From positions 109,140-173,139 of the forward strand of contig NZ_JAIVAM010000001.1 in NCBI RefSeq assembly GCF_020171845.1: a DNA stretch of 64,000 nucleotides, in the 5' to 3' direction. Source of the DNA: Cytobacillus kochii (GTDB lineage Bacteria; Bacillota; Bacilli; Bacillales; Cytobacillaceae). The translations under genes were made by a program, and so were the position numbers. Of the stretch, positions 8,505-17,188 are shown in pieces. The notes below the pieces were generated by a model. The model saw only the letters and a program-made list of their open reading frames with translations. It had not been told where the DNA came from and searched no databases. Position 1 is the stretch's first letter, and the number at the start of each line of letters is the position of its first letter.

Positions 8505-8853
8505 AATCTGAGTATAATTTTTATCTTTGGAGCAAGTTCGAAATAAAGGAAGCCCGTAATTAATAGTTTCTTACTATAGAAAAATTATATAATGATATTA
8601 ATTGGTTATTCCTTATTTTGCTATATTTATAATTATCTGGATTATCAATCATAGCAATTGTAAAGTTCGTTGCTCTTAAAAAGATTTCGGAAAGGATAAG
8701 CGACGAAACAGACAGTATTCTGTATCTAACAAGAAATAATTCGCCATTTAAATGAGACCCAAAGAATATAAGCAAGGTTTATGTATTACGAAGTGAGCGA
8801 ACTATTTACAAGAATAAAACCCGAGTACGCAAAGTGCCCAAGGAATTAATTCT
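8505..8853. other. Gene-free stretch
   Basis: AT-rich DNA between the repeat array and the ferredoxin gene. Short ORFs lack ribosome binding sites and family features. I see no convincing structure here. Confidence 0.5.
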
Positions 8854-9120
<267 letters not shown>

Positions 9121-9128
9121 TTAGATAC

Positions 9129-9241
9129 TAATGTTATAACTAAAAAAATACGGTTAACTAAATAATGTTATATACGGAATGATAATTGGATAATTATGAT
9201 TTGTCAAATATTTTAGAAATAAATAATTTACGGTTATAACC
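9129..9241. promoter_or_regulatory. fer/paaK intergenic region with TTATAACATTA-type sites
   Basis: The 495-bp divergent region is very AT-rich. On the minus strand, GTTATAACATTA covers 9129-9140 and TATATAACATTA covers 9163-9174. A perfect palindrome GGTTATAACC lies at 9232-9241. TACGGTTA or TACGGTTG recurs near 9149, 9230 and 9360. Related sites precede paaA and the 21.9-kb gene pair. They are candidate operators for PaaX or another Paa regulator. Confidence 0.4.
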
Positions 9242-9406
9242 TTAATTACCAATGTTTTTAACTTATTTTAATTATATTAACTCTATTTTAAAATATCTGA
9301 TTTTTATTTACATTTAAAAAATTATGTGATAATTTAAGTGAAAATAAATATAACTTTTTTACGGTTGGAAACTTGTAAAAGGTTATATTTATATATGTTT
9401 TTTAAA

Positions 9407-9420
9407 TGAAAGCGTTTTAA
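9407..9420 (+). promoter_or_regulatory. Candidate cre (CcpA) site before paaK
   Basis: TGAAAGCGTTTTAA matches the cre pattern TGNAANCGNWNNCA except for one position near the end. It would allow carbon catabolite repression of phenylacetate use. It also forms part of a short inverted repeat with the following AAAACGGGCTTT. Confidence 0.35.
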
Positions 9421-9594
9421 AAACGGGCTTTTTCTATAGAAGGCTAGTGCTCAAAAGCTTTTTTACAAAAATACTTACACAATCTCCACATAACAACACT
9501 GTTAAATTGAGGTGTTTCAACGATTAAAATAATGTACTTATACGAGTAGCTATCAAAAGGAAAAAGCCACAATAACCAATAAGGAGATAAAAAG

Positions 9595-10920
9595 ATGATT
9601 CTACACAAAGCTGAAACCTTTAGTAAGTCTGAAATGGAAGCGCTACAGTTAGAAGGATTAAAGAAAACTGTGAATCGAGTATTTGAACATGTCCCTTTCT
9701 ATCAAAATAAGTTTCAAGAATTAAATATTACTCCGAATGATATCCAAACCCTTGATGATTTAAGTAAACTTCCTTTTACGAAAAAATCCGATTTAAGAGA
9801 TAACTACCCTTACGGCTTGTTTGCGGTAGAGATGAAGGATGTCCTTCGCGTACATGCTTCATCTGGTACAAGTGGGAAACCAACGGTTGTTGGTTATACT
9901 CAAAATGATGTTGATAACTGGGCAGATTTAGCTGCTCGTGCGATTGCCTTAGCTGGTGGTGAACCGGATGGCATTTTCCAAAATGCCTATGGTTATGGGC
10001 TATTTACTGGGGGATTAGGGATTCATTTTGGTGCAGAAAGATTAGGAATGGCGACAGTTCCGGTATCTGGTGGCAATACCGATCGCCAAATAATGATTAT
10101 TGAGGATTTCAAACCGACAGTGATTGCAGGTACCCCTTCTTATATTTTAAAAATTGCAGAAGAAATGAAAGCGCAAGGCAAAGATCCAGCTAAGAGTTCC
10201 TTAAAATATGGCATTTTTGGTGCAGAACCATGGACAGAAGGTATGCGTAAAAAACTTCAAGAGTTGTTCGGTATAAAGGCAAGTGATATTTACGGATTAA
10301 GTGAAGTGATGGGACCAGGTGTAGCGATGGAATGTCATGAAGAACAACAAGGTCTGCATATTGCTGACGATCATTTCTTGGTAGAAGTAATCGATCCGGA
10401 TACGTTAGAACCAGTAGCTGAAGGAGAAATCGGCGAACTTGTTTTTACTAGTTTAACGAAGGAAGCGTTCCCGATTATTCGTTATCGTACAGGAGACTTA
10501 GCTTCAGTAAAATCAGGTACTTGTTCCTGTGGTAGAACAACGAAAAAAATGTCACGAATTAAAGGGCGAATCGATGACATGATGATTATTCGGGGTGTAA
10601 ATGTATTCCCTTCTGAAATCGAGCATTATTTATTACAAATAGAAGAATTGGCACCTATCTATCAAGTACATTTATTGAATGATGGTGTACTGGATAGTGT
10701 AGAACTTCATGTAGAAATGGATGAAGTTATGTATCAAAAATCGAACGGTGTCGATTTAGAGGGATATACTTTAGGTTTAATGAAAAAAGTCCAGCATTCC
10801 ATGAAAAATAACTGTCTAGTTTCGATGAAAGTTAAAGTACATCCACCAAGGAGTATTCCAAGATCAGAAGGAAAAGCTGTTAGAATCGTTGATAAGCGAC
10901 AAGTCGAAGTCATCTTGTGA
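9595..10920 (+). CDS. paaK: Phenylacetate-CoA ligase
   Basis: Adenylate-forming enzyme of 441 residues, the normal PaaK length. It activates phenylacetate with ATP and CoA to phenylacetyl-CoA, the first step of the aerobic hybrid pathway. The AMP-binding P-loop SSGTSGKPTVVGYT is near residue 87-100, followed by GAEPWTEGMR, the YGLSEVMGPG adenine-site motif, RYRTGDL, and the C-terminal GRIDDMMIIRGVNVFPSEIE typical of PaaK. AAGGAG lies 8 bases before the ATG. A separate, possibly regulated promoter region precedes paaA, so paaK may be its own transcription unit. Confidence 0.95.
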   Translation: MILHKAETFSKSEMEALQLEGLKKTVNRVFEHVPFYQNKFQELNITPNDIQTLDDLSKLPFTKKSDLRDNYPYGLFAVEMKDVLRVHASSGTSGKPTVVGYTQNDVDNWADLAARAIALAGGEPDGIFQNAYGYGLFTGGLGIHFGAERLGMATVPVSGGNTDRQIMIIEDFKPTVIAGTPSYILKIAEEMKAQGKDPAKSSLKYGIFGAEPWTEGMRKKLQELFGIKASDIYGLSEVMGPGVAMECHEEQQGLHIADDHFLVEVIDPDTLEPVAEGEIGELVFTSLTKEAFPIIRYRTGDLASVKSGTCSCGRTTKKMSRIKGRIDDMMIIRGVNVFPSEIEHYLLQIEELAPIYQVHLLNDGVLDSVELHVEMDEVMYQKSNGVDLEGYTLGLMKKVQHSMKNNCLVSMKVKVHPPRSIPRSEGKAVRIVDKRQVEVIL

Positions 10921-10957
10921 AAAAATTAAAATGAATAATCAGAAAAATAAATTTGCT

Positions 10958-11005
10958 TTATAACATAACTATAATATATAATATCGTTATATAAACGTTA
11001 TATAA
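10958..11005 (+). promoter_or_regulatory. paaA upstream region with repeated operator-like motifs
   Basis: TTATAACATAACTATAA lies at 10958-10974 and CGTTATATAA at 10985-10994 and 10996-11005 (11-bp spacing). The first closely matches TTATAACATAATTATTA at 21872 upstream of the nitronate monooxygenase-like gene. A role in PaaX control is inferred. Confidence 0.4.
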
Positions 11006-11040
11006 AATGGAAAATAAATTAAAGAAGAGAGGGAAGGTAG

Positions 11041-11991
11041 ATGAGTAGTTCAGTTGTAGCGGAGACAGAAGAACAAAAGTATGAACAGTTTATGGAACGG
11101 ATCAATCGCGGTGAACAAATCGAAGCTGATGATTGGATGCCTGAAGATTATCGCAATGCATTAATTAAATTGATTTCCATGCATGGAATCAGTGAGATTA
11201 TGGGAGCGCTTCCAGAGAAAGAATGGGTACCTAAAGCCCCGTCTATACAAAGAAAACTCGGCATCATGGCAAAGGTACAAGATGAAATGGGGCATGGCCA
11301 ATTACTATTGCGTGTCGCTGAAGACTTACTTAAGCCTACTGGCAAAACACGAGATGGCATTATGCAGGATCTTTTTACAGGAAAATTGAAATTTCACAAT
11401 GTATTTCATATGCCGGCACCGAGTTGGGGAGATGCAGGTTTAATTGGTTGGTTAGTAGATGGTGCGGCTATCATTACACAGACCAATATGCTTAACAGTT
11501 CGTATGCACCCTATTCAAGAGCATTGCATCGTATTTGTGCGGAAGAAGTCTTCCACGCTCAACACGGTGAATCGATTATCATGGCATTAGCAGAGGGAAC
11601 AGAGGAACAAAGAGAAATGGTGCAAGATGCTGTGACAAGATGGTGGGAGTCACTTCTGTTATTCTTCGGACCCCCAAGTTCCCAAGTAGGCAAGTCAAAA
11701 CAAGATATTACCATCAAATATAAAATCAGACCAAAGACAAATGAAGAATTGCGTCAAGCGTTCCTTACAAAATATGTACCTAGAATTCTATCTCTTGGTT
11801 TAGAGATTCCTGATCCAACCATTCGTTTTGATGAAGAGAAGCAAGAATGGATCTATCAACAACCTGATTGGTCGAAATTAAAAGAAATAATGAAAAATAA
11901 TGGTCCTAAATCTCAGGAACGCTTAAATCTTCGCCGCGTATCTTACGAAAATAATGCTTGGGTGCGAGAAGCATTAGGTCAGATTAGCTAA
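11041..11991 (+). CDS. paaA: 1,2-phenylacetyl-CoA epoxidase subunit PaaA (catalytic)
   Basis: Catalytic di-iron subunit of the phenylacetyl-CoA epoxidase, 316 residues. Di-iron ligand motifs are visible as KVQDEMGHGQ and AEEVFHAQHGE. Substrate-pocket segments such as HNVFHMPAPSWGDAGLIG match the PaaA family. The complex adds one oxygen atom across the 1,2 ring positions of phenylacetyl-CoA. The gene opens a tight run (paaB follows after 13 bases) with GAGAGGGAAGG before the start. It needs an electron donor; the usual PaaE gene is absent here. Confidence 0.95.
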   Translation: MSSSVVAETEEQKYEQFMERINRGEQIEADDWMPEDYRNALIKLISMHGISEIMGALPEKEWVPKAPSIQRKLGIMAKVQDEMGHGQLLLRVAEDLLKPTGKTRDGIMQDLFTGKLKFHNVFHMPAPSWGDAGLIGWLVDGAAIITQTNMLNSSYAPYSRALHRICAEEVFHAQHGESIIMALAEGTEEQREMVQDAVTRWWESLLLFFGPPSSQVGKSKQDITIKYKIRPKTNEELRQAFLTKYVPRILSLGLEIPDPTIRFDEEKQEWIYQQPDWSKLKEIMKNNGPKSQERLNLRRVSYENNAWVREALGQIS

Positions 11992-12004
11992 AGGAGGAAG
12001 TCAG

Positions 12005-12343
12005 ATGGGTAGTAATGAATTTTTTCAAGAATTCGAAGTATTTAGTAAGAAGACATCAAAAGCAGCTTTTCAACATCAATTTAGCTTGCTTGCCCCTAAC
12101 GCTGAAATGGCTATGGTTATGGCCCAGGAGAACTTTTTACGCCGTGAACCTGTAGCAGATATTTGGGTGGTTAATCGTAAAGAAATTCGTGGTTTAAATT
12201 ATGAAGAAAAGCAGATGTTGAACCGGTTAGATAATAAGGAATACAGAACAACAAAAGGGTATGGCTACTTAAAGAAAAAATGGCGCCATTACGAGCAACA
12301 AATGTTAGATGAAAAAGAGATTCTATCATGGGGGGAGAAGTAA
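12005..12343 (+). CDS. paaB: Phenylacetyl-CoA epoxidase subunit PaaB
   Basis: Small subunit of 112 residues with the conserved EFEVFSK start and a run about ANAEMAMVMAQENFLRRE that resembles PaaB proteins. PaaB bridges the heterodimers of the epoxidase and has no active site. The strong site AAAGGAGGAAG precedes its ATG. The C-terminus is extended by a Lys/Glu-rich tail compared with the roughly 95-residue E. coli protein. It is followed by paaC with one base between stop and start. Confidence 0.92.
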   Translation: MGSNEFFQEFEVFSKKTSKAAFQHQFSLLAPNAEMAMVMAQENFLRREPVADIWVVNRKEIRGLNYEEKQMLNRLDNKEYRTTKGYGYLKKKWRHYEQQMLDEKEILSWGEK

Positions 12344-12344
12344 G

Positions 12345-13154
12345 ATGAGCACGAATGCAGTAGAAATGACACCAGCCCATAAAGAAGCACTTGCTGAGCT
12401 TTTATTTCAGCTTGCTGATGATGACTTTCTCCTCTCTTACCGCGGTTCAGAATGGCTAGGATTGGCGCCTCATATTGAAGAAGATGTTGCTTCATCTTCC
12501 ATCAGTCAAGATACGATGGGTCATGCGAAAATGTATTTCGGTTTACTAGAAGAGCTGGGGTATGGAAAGATAGATGATCTAGCACATGGACGATCGGCGA
12601 AGGAAAGAAAGAATAGTATATTAGTAGAACGCGAAAATGGTGCAGGCTACTATATGGAAACACCAAGATATGATTGGGCATATGCAGTTGTTCGCAATTA
12701 TTTCTATACGCTAGCGAAAAAAGTAAAAATAGATTCATTGAAAAAAACCACCTATCAGCCACTGGCTGAAGTAGCCACAAAAGTTAGCATGGAATTGTTT
12801 TACCATCATATACACTGGAGAACATGGTTTACGCAATTATTATCCTCATCTGACGAGGCTAAAGAGCGTATGAACAAAGCAATTGAAGGAGTAATGGCTG
12901 ACTTTGGTGATGTTTTCTCTTATGGTAATGCATCTCAAAGCTTTAAAGAATTTGCTTTAATTGAAGATGCAACGGTATTAAAACAAAGATGGGAAGCAGC
13001 ACTTGAAGAAGTAGTGAAAGCGCTTCATATCGAATCGCCTATCATACAGCAACCAGATCGAAATGGACGTTTAGGGGAACACACTGAGGAACTTGACCGT
13101 GCGTTAAGTACGTTATCAGAGGTTTATCGCCTCAATCCTTCTGTTCCTTGGTAA
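12345..13154 (+). CDS. paaC: Phenylacetyl-CoA epoxidase subunit PaaC (structural)
   Basis: Ferritin-like partner of PaaA, 269 residues. The true start is ATG 12345, with GGGGGAGAAG 7 bases upstream. An ORF beginning at 12309 would overlap paaB and adds 12 unrelated residues. Family segments include DDDFLLSYRGSEW, ISQDTMGHAKMYF and MELFYHHIHWRTWF. As in known PaaC, the di-iron ligands are degenerate, so a structural role is expected. Encoded within the paaABCD run. Confidence 0.93.
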   Translation: MSTNAVEMTPAHKEALAELLFQLADDDFLLSYRGSEWLGLAPHIEEDVASSSISQDTMGHAKMYFGLLEELGYGKIDDLAHGRSAKERKNSILVERENGAGYYMETPRYDWAYAVVRNYFYTLAKKVKIDSLKKTTYQPLAEVATKVSMELFYHHIHWRTWFTQLLSSSDEAKERMNKAIEGVMADFGDVFSYGNASQSFKEFALIEDATVLKQRWEAALEEVVKALHIESPIIQQPDRNGRLGEHTEELDRALSTLSEVYRLNPSVPW

Positions 13155-13185
13155 GACTTTTTAGAACATGTGAGGAGGAATAGAG

Positions 13186-13686
13186 ATGTATCAACCGACT
13201 TTAGTAGCTGAAAAGGACATTATGGAAGCGCTTGAATTAGTTCAGGACCCTGAAATTAGCACAGTGAGTGTGGTAGACCTAGGGATGATCGAGGGTGTAG
13301 AAATACATGATTCCCATGTATCGATTACGATGCTTCCAACCTTTTTAGGGTGTCCAGCACTTGAAATCATCAAGAAGAATGTGGTCGAACAAATCCAAAG
13401 TGTAGCGGGGGTAGAAGCAGTAGAAGTATTATTCAAAACTGCACCTCCATGGACTTCAGATCGCATTACGGAAAAAGGACAAAAAGGACTAAAGGCGTTT
13501 GGTATTGCTCCGCCTCCAAAGCATTTTACAGAAGACGGTTCTTGGCATGTGGATTGCCCCTATTGCGGATCAACCTATGTCACGCTTGATAATATTTTTG
13601 GACCGACAGCCTGCAGAAGTATTTTATATTGTAAATCATGTAAAAATCCATTTGAAGCAATGAAACCAATATCAAACTTAATGTAA
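13186..13686 (+). CDS. paaD: PaaD, epoxidase maturation factor (MIP18/DUF59 family)
   Basis: Protein of 166 residues with an N-terminal MIP18-like domain (DPEISTVSVVDLGMI, GCPALEIIKKNV) and a C-terminal zinc-ribbon-like tail. The Cys residues are in CPYCGSTYV, a single C in GPTACRS and CKSCKNPF. PaaD proteins are thought to assist assembly of the di-iron or Fe-S centres of the epoxidase. GGAGGAATAGAG precedes the start. It lies 31 bases after paaC. Confidence 0.93.
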   Translation: MYQPTLVAEKDIMEALELVQDPEISTVSVVDLGMIEGVEIHDSHVSITMLPTFLGCPALEIIKKNVVEQIQSVAGVEAVEVLFKTAPPWTSDRITEKGQKGLKAFGIAPPPKHFTEDGSWHVDCPYCGSTYVTLDNIFGPTACRSILYCKSCKNPFEAMKPISNLM

Positions 13687-13701
13687 AGGGGAATATAAAC
13701 A

Positions 13702-14007
13702 ATGGTCAAATTAATCGCATTTTACAAGCAACCGGAAGATAAGGCAGCATTCGATGAGCATTATTACAATGTACACGTGCCAATTACTGAAAAAATTCCT
13801 GGATTACAAAAAATGAAAGTAACAAAAATGGTCGGTACACCAACAGGAGATGAGCCCAAATTTTATTTAATGTGTGAAATGTATTATGAAAATCATGAAG
13901 CATTGAAAAATGGTATGAAGTCACCTGAAGGTAAAGCATCAGCGAAAGATGTAATGGGGTTTGCAGGTAAACTGGTTAGCTTTGCTATCGGTGAAGAAGA
14001 CGAATGA
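13702..14007 (+). CDS. EthD-domain small protein in the paa operon
   Basis: Protein of 101 residues with an EthD-like ferredoxin fold: KLIAFYKQPEDKAAFDEHYY at the start, then HVPITEKIPGLQ, and a C-terminal strand with KLVSFAIGE. EthD-type proteins form dimeric alpha-beta barrels, and several are needed by monooxygenase systems without a defined reaction. Its stop overlaps the next hydratase gene by ATGA, so it is translationally coupled into the phenylacetate operon. A role in protecting or isomerising the epoxide stage is conceivable but purely inferential. Confidence 0.85.
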   Translation: MVKLIAFYKQPEDKAAFDEHYYNVHVPITEKIPGLQKMKVTKMVGTPTGDEPKFYLMCEMYYENHEALKNGMKSPEGKASAKDVMGFAGKLVSFAIGEEDE

Positions 14008-14780
14008 GTGAATACGTGTTTATAGAAACAAAAGTGGAGGGTTATATTGGCATCATAGAGCTGAACCGTCCGAAGCAATTGAATGCCCTTAATCGTCAAA
14101 TGATAAAAGAAATTGTTCAGGTAATGGAGAGTTATGATCAGGACGATACCGTGAGAGTCATCTTACTCAAAGGAAAAGGAAGAGCTTTTTCAGCAGGCGC
14201 AGATATTGACGAAATGTCGAATGATGATCCCATTCATCTAGAGCTATTAAACCAATTTCAAGATTGGGATCGTCTTTCAGTGATAAAAAAACCGATTATC
14301 GGTGCGGTTCAAGGCTTTGTTTTCGGAGGGGGATTTGAACTGGCTTTAAGTTGTGATGTATTGATTGCAGCTGAAGGTACGGAATTCTCCTTTCCCGAAG
14401 TTAATCTAGGTGTGATGCCAGGTGCTGGAGGTACACAGCGTTTAACCAAACTTGTAGGTCGCACGCTCGCATTAGAGTGGATATGGAGTGCGAAACGTAT
14501 TCAAGTAGAAGAGGCGCAATCTCATGGCTTTGTAAATAGAATTGTATCTGGCGAACTATTAGAAGAAGAAACATTAAAGTTTGCGAAAATGATTGCAGAA
14601 AAGCCGCCACTAGCTATCCGCCTCATTAAAGATTCCGTTAATAAAGCTGTTGATTATTCTTTATATGAAGGCATGCAATATGAACGAAAGAACTTCTATC
14701 TACTCTTCTCTTCAGAAGATCAAAAAGAAGGAATGAATGCTTTTATTGAGAAAAGAAAGCCCAAATTCCACGGAAAATAG
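14004..14780 (+). CDS. paaF: Enoyl-CoA hydratase, PaaF-like
   Basis: Crotonase-fold protein of 258 residues. Both catalytic glutamates of true hydratases are retained: in GGGFELAL and in FPEVNLGVMPGAGG. The oxyanion-hole segments AFSAGADI and GFVFGGGF are normal. This fits the 2,3-dehydroadipyl-CoA hydratase (PaaF) step. An oxepin-CoA hydrolase role cannot be excluded because PaaZ is absent. The start overlaps the preceding stop. Confidence 0.82.
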   Translation: MSEYVFIETKVEGYIGIIELNRPKQLNALNRQMIKEIVQVMESYDQDDTVRVILLKGKGRAFSAGADIDEMSNDDPIHLELLNQFQDWDRLSVIKKPIIGAVQGFVFGGGFELALSCDVLIAAEGTEFSFPEVNLGVMPGAGGTQRLTKLVGRTLALEWIWSAKRIQVEEAQSHGFVNRIVSGELLEEETLKFAKMIAEKPPLAIRLIKDSVNKAVDYSLYEGMQYERKNFYLLFSSEDQKEGMNAFIEKRKPKFHGK

Positions 14781-14794
14781 AAAGAAGGTTGGCA

Positions 14795-15568
14795 ATGTTC
14801 AATACAATTAATTATGAATGTCATGAAGGAATCAGTTGGATCAAGCTGAATCGACCCGATAAATTGAACGCTTTTATTGCAGAAATGAATCGCGAAATTA
14901 CACAAGCAGTAAAGCAAGCGGCTAAAGATGAAAAAGTACGCTGCATCGTTATTACTGGTGAAGGTAGAGCGTTTTGTTCCGGGCAAGATTTAGCCGAGGT
15001 AAATGATGATACGAATCACGGTGATTTACTAAGAAATCATTACACACCGATGGTAAAAGCAATAATGGCTTGCGAAAAACCTATTATTGCGGCGGTGAAT
15101 GGCGTAGCTGCAGGCGCTGGGTTTAGTTTAGCTTTAGCTTGTGATTTCCGTCTTGCTTCAGAAAAAGCTAGTTTTATCAATGCTTTTGTTAATATTGGTC
15201 TAATTCCGGACTCTGGTAATTTACATTTTCTTAGCCATGTAGTTGGCCGAGCGAAAGCGATAGAGATTTCTGTTTTAGGGGAAAAAATCCCTGCGCAGAA
15301 AGCCTTGGAGCTGGGTGTGATTAATCGCGTCATTCCACAAGATACTTGGCAAAAAGAAGTAGAGGAATTTGCAATTAAATTAGCAAAAATGCCTACAAAA
15401 GCCATTGGCTTAATTAAAAGATACTTAACACTGGCAGAGAATCTCCCGCTAGATGCTTATTTAGAAAAAGAAGCAGAAGGGCAACGAGTTGCTGGTTTAA
15501 CAAAGGATGCAAAAGAAGGCGTTCAAGCATTTATAGAGAAAAGACAACCTGAATATATCGGGCAATAA
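14795..15568 (+). CDS. paaG: Ring-1,2-epoxyphenylacetyl-CoA isomerase
   Basis: Crotonase-fold protein of 257 residues. The first hydratase glutamate is replaced (AGAGFSLALAC) and the second region reads NIGLIPDSGNLHFL, with the catalytic Asp typical of PaaG isomerases. PaaG converts the epoxide to oxepin-CoA and later shifts a double bond in the ring-opened product. I chose ATG 14795 because AAGAAGG ends 6 bases upstream; the TTG at 14789 has no spacing. Located between paaF and the dehydrogenase. Confidence 0.88.
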   Translation: MFNTINYECHEGISWIKLNRPDKLNAFIAEMNREITQAVKQAAKDEKVRCIVITGEGRAFCSGQDLAEVNDDTNHGDLLRNHYTPMVKAIMACEKPIIAAVNGVAAGAGFSLALACDFRLASEKASFINAFVNIGLIPDSGNLHFLSHVVGRAKAIEISVLGEKIPAQKALELGVINRVIPQDTWQKEVEEFAIKLAKMPTKAIGLIKRYLTLAENLPLDAYLEKEAEGQRVAGLTKDAKEGVQAFIEKRQPEYIGQ

Positions 15569-15586
15569 AGATTAGGAGTGGTAGAC

Positions 15587-17104
15587 ATGGCAACAGTTCA
15601 AGAAACAGCTAAAGAAGCAGTATCAATGAAGAGAGATTACTATCACCTGATAATTAATGGCGAAAAAGTAGAAAGCACAGGCGGAGCAACAATCAAAACT
15701 TATAACCCTGCTACTGGTGAATTATTGGCAGAGGTGGCAAAAGCGTCAAAAGAAGATGCAGAAAAAGCAGTTTTAGCAGCAAGAGATGCATTTGACAACG
15801 GAAAGTGGAAGAAGTTTCCCGTTAATAAAAGATCGCGTATTATGAATAAAATCGCTGCTATTATGCGTAGTCGCTTTAATGAACTCGTTGAATTAGAGAT
15901 GCTTGATACGGGTAAAACATTAAGCACAGCACAAGGACAAGTGATGCAAGCGATTGAGGATTTTGAATTTTATGCAGGCGCGATTGTTGGTCACCGTGGA
16001 ACAGTCAATCCAATGGCAGGACAATTTCACAATTATACTGAAAAGGAACCTGTAGGGGTTTGTGCACAAATCATCCCTTGGAACTATCCTCTAATGATGG
16101 CTGCTTGGAAGGTTGCTCCTGCGATTGCAGTTGGATGTTCAATCGTTGTGAAACCAGCTAGCTTAACACCACTTACAGCGATTATTTTAGGAGAAATCTG
16201 CATCGAAGCAGGTGTCCCGGCAGGAGTAGTAAATATTGTTCCTGGATCAGGTAAAGATGTAGGGAATTACTTAGTTGAGCACGATAAAGTGGATAAAGTG
16301 GCTTTCACAGGATCAACACCAATTGGTAAAGATATTATGGCGAAAGCTTCAAATACATTGAAACGCGTGACATTAGAGCTAGGTGGAAAATCACCAAATA
16401 TCGTTTTCGATGATGCGGATATTGATGCAGCAGTTGTAGGATCAATCTACGGAATTTACTATAACACAGGTCAATCTTGTGAAGCGCGTTCTCGTCTCTA
16501 TGTACATGAGGATATTTACGATGAATTTGTAGAGAAATTTGTTGCAAAAACAAAGTCATTAACATTAGGTAACCCATTTGATAAGGGGACACATGTTGGT
16601 GCCATTATCGATCAGAACCAATGGGATGTCATTGATGGTTATGTGCAATCTGCCAAAGAAGAAGGCGCTGAAATTCTTGCGGGTGGTAAAGGTGCGCAAG
16701 TAGAAGGGTTTGAAAATGGCTTTTGGTATGAGCCTACAGTGATTGCTAATGTGAATCATGAGATGAAAGTGGTTAAAGAAGAAATCTTTGGGCCAGTTGT
16801 TGTTATCATGAAATTCAAAGATGAAAAAGAAGCAGTTAAACTGGCGAATGATACTGTGTATGGTTTGGGCTCCGCTGTTTGGACAAAAGACGGAGCAAAA
16901 GCAACAAGAGTAGCAAACAAAATTGAAGCAGGAATTGTTATGGTGAACTGCCCATTCTCTGCTTTTCCTGGTACACCTTTTGGTGGTTACAAACAGTCTG
17001 GTTTCGGTCGTGAATTATGTATTGAAACATTGGATCTTTATACAGAAACAAAAAGTATTATTTCTTACTTTGGGAACAAACCGCTGAACCCATTCGGCAT
17101 TTAA
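15587..17104 (+). CDS. Aldehyde dehydrogenase of the paa operon
   Basis: NAD(P)-dependent aldehyde dehydrogenase of 505 residues from ATG 15587 (AGGAG 8 bases upstream; the GTG at 15578 overlaps that site). The catalytic base Glu264 is in LELGGKSP and the nucleophile Cys298 in NTGQSCEARS. NAD-binding segments are IIPWNYP and FTGSTPIG. There is no C-terminal MaoC-type hydratase domain, so this is not a fused PaaZ. It may oxidise the ring-opened semialdehyde (as a stand-alone PaaZ/PacL-type enzyme) or convert phenylacetaldehyde to phenylacetate. Confidence 0.88.
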   Translation: MATVQETAKEAVSMKRDYYHLIINGEKVESTGGATIKTYNPATGELLAEVAKASKEDAEKAVLAARDAFDNGKWKKFPVNKRSRIMNKIAAIMRSRFNELVELEMLDTGKTLSTAQGQVMQAIEDFEFYAGAIVGHRGTVNPMAGQFHNYTEKEPVGVCAQIIPWNYPLMMAAWKVAPAIAVGCSIVVKPASLTPLTAIILGEICIEAGVPAGVVNIVPGSGKDVGNYLVEHDKVDKVAFTGSTPIGKDIMAKASNTLKRVTLELGGKSPNIVFDDADIDAAVVGSIYGIYYNTGQSCEARSRLYVHEDIYDEFVEKFVAKTKSLTLGNPFDKGTHVGAIIDQNQWDVIDGYVQSAKEEGAEILAGGKGAQVEGFENGFWYEPTVIANVNHEMKVVKEEIFGPVVVIMKFKDEKEAVKLANDTVYGLGSAVWTKDGAKATRVANKIEAGIVMVNCPFSAFPGTPFGGYKQSGFGRELCIETLDLYTETKSIISYFGNKPLNPFGI

Positions 17105-17117
17105 GGAATACACATAT

Positions 17118-17151
17118 GCGGATGCCAAGACTATTTACCCTTGGCATCCGC
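17118..17151 (+). terminator. Strong hairpin between aldehyde dehydrogenase and paaH
   Basis: Perfect 12-bp stem GCGGATGCCAAG/CTTGGCATCCGC with a 10-base loop. Only CTTCATTTATT follows, without a clean T-run. It may partly terminate, or mark an mRNA processing or stabilising point. Confidence 0.6.
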
Positions 17152-17188
17152 CTTCATTTATTAATGGGAAATAGAGGAGGAGAGCATG

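Noticed and set aside
7841..8546. Overlapping ORFs of 90-190 codons on both strands
   Set aside because: They arise from a stop-free 51-bp repeat, have no ribosome sites, and change frame at a one-base indel. I annotate the repeat instead.
8560..8775. 71-codon minus-strand ORF
   Set aside because: AT-rich composition, no ribosome site, no recognisable features.
12309..12344. Upstream start for paaC
   Set aside because: It would overlap paaB by 35 bases and lacks a ribosome site; ATG 12345 has GGGGGAGAAG.
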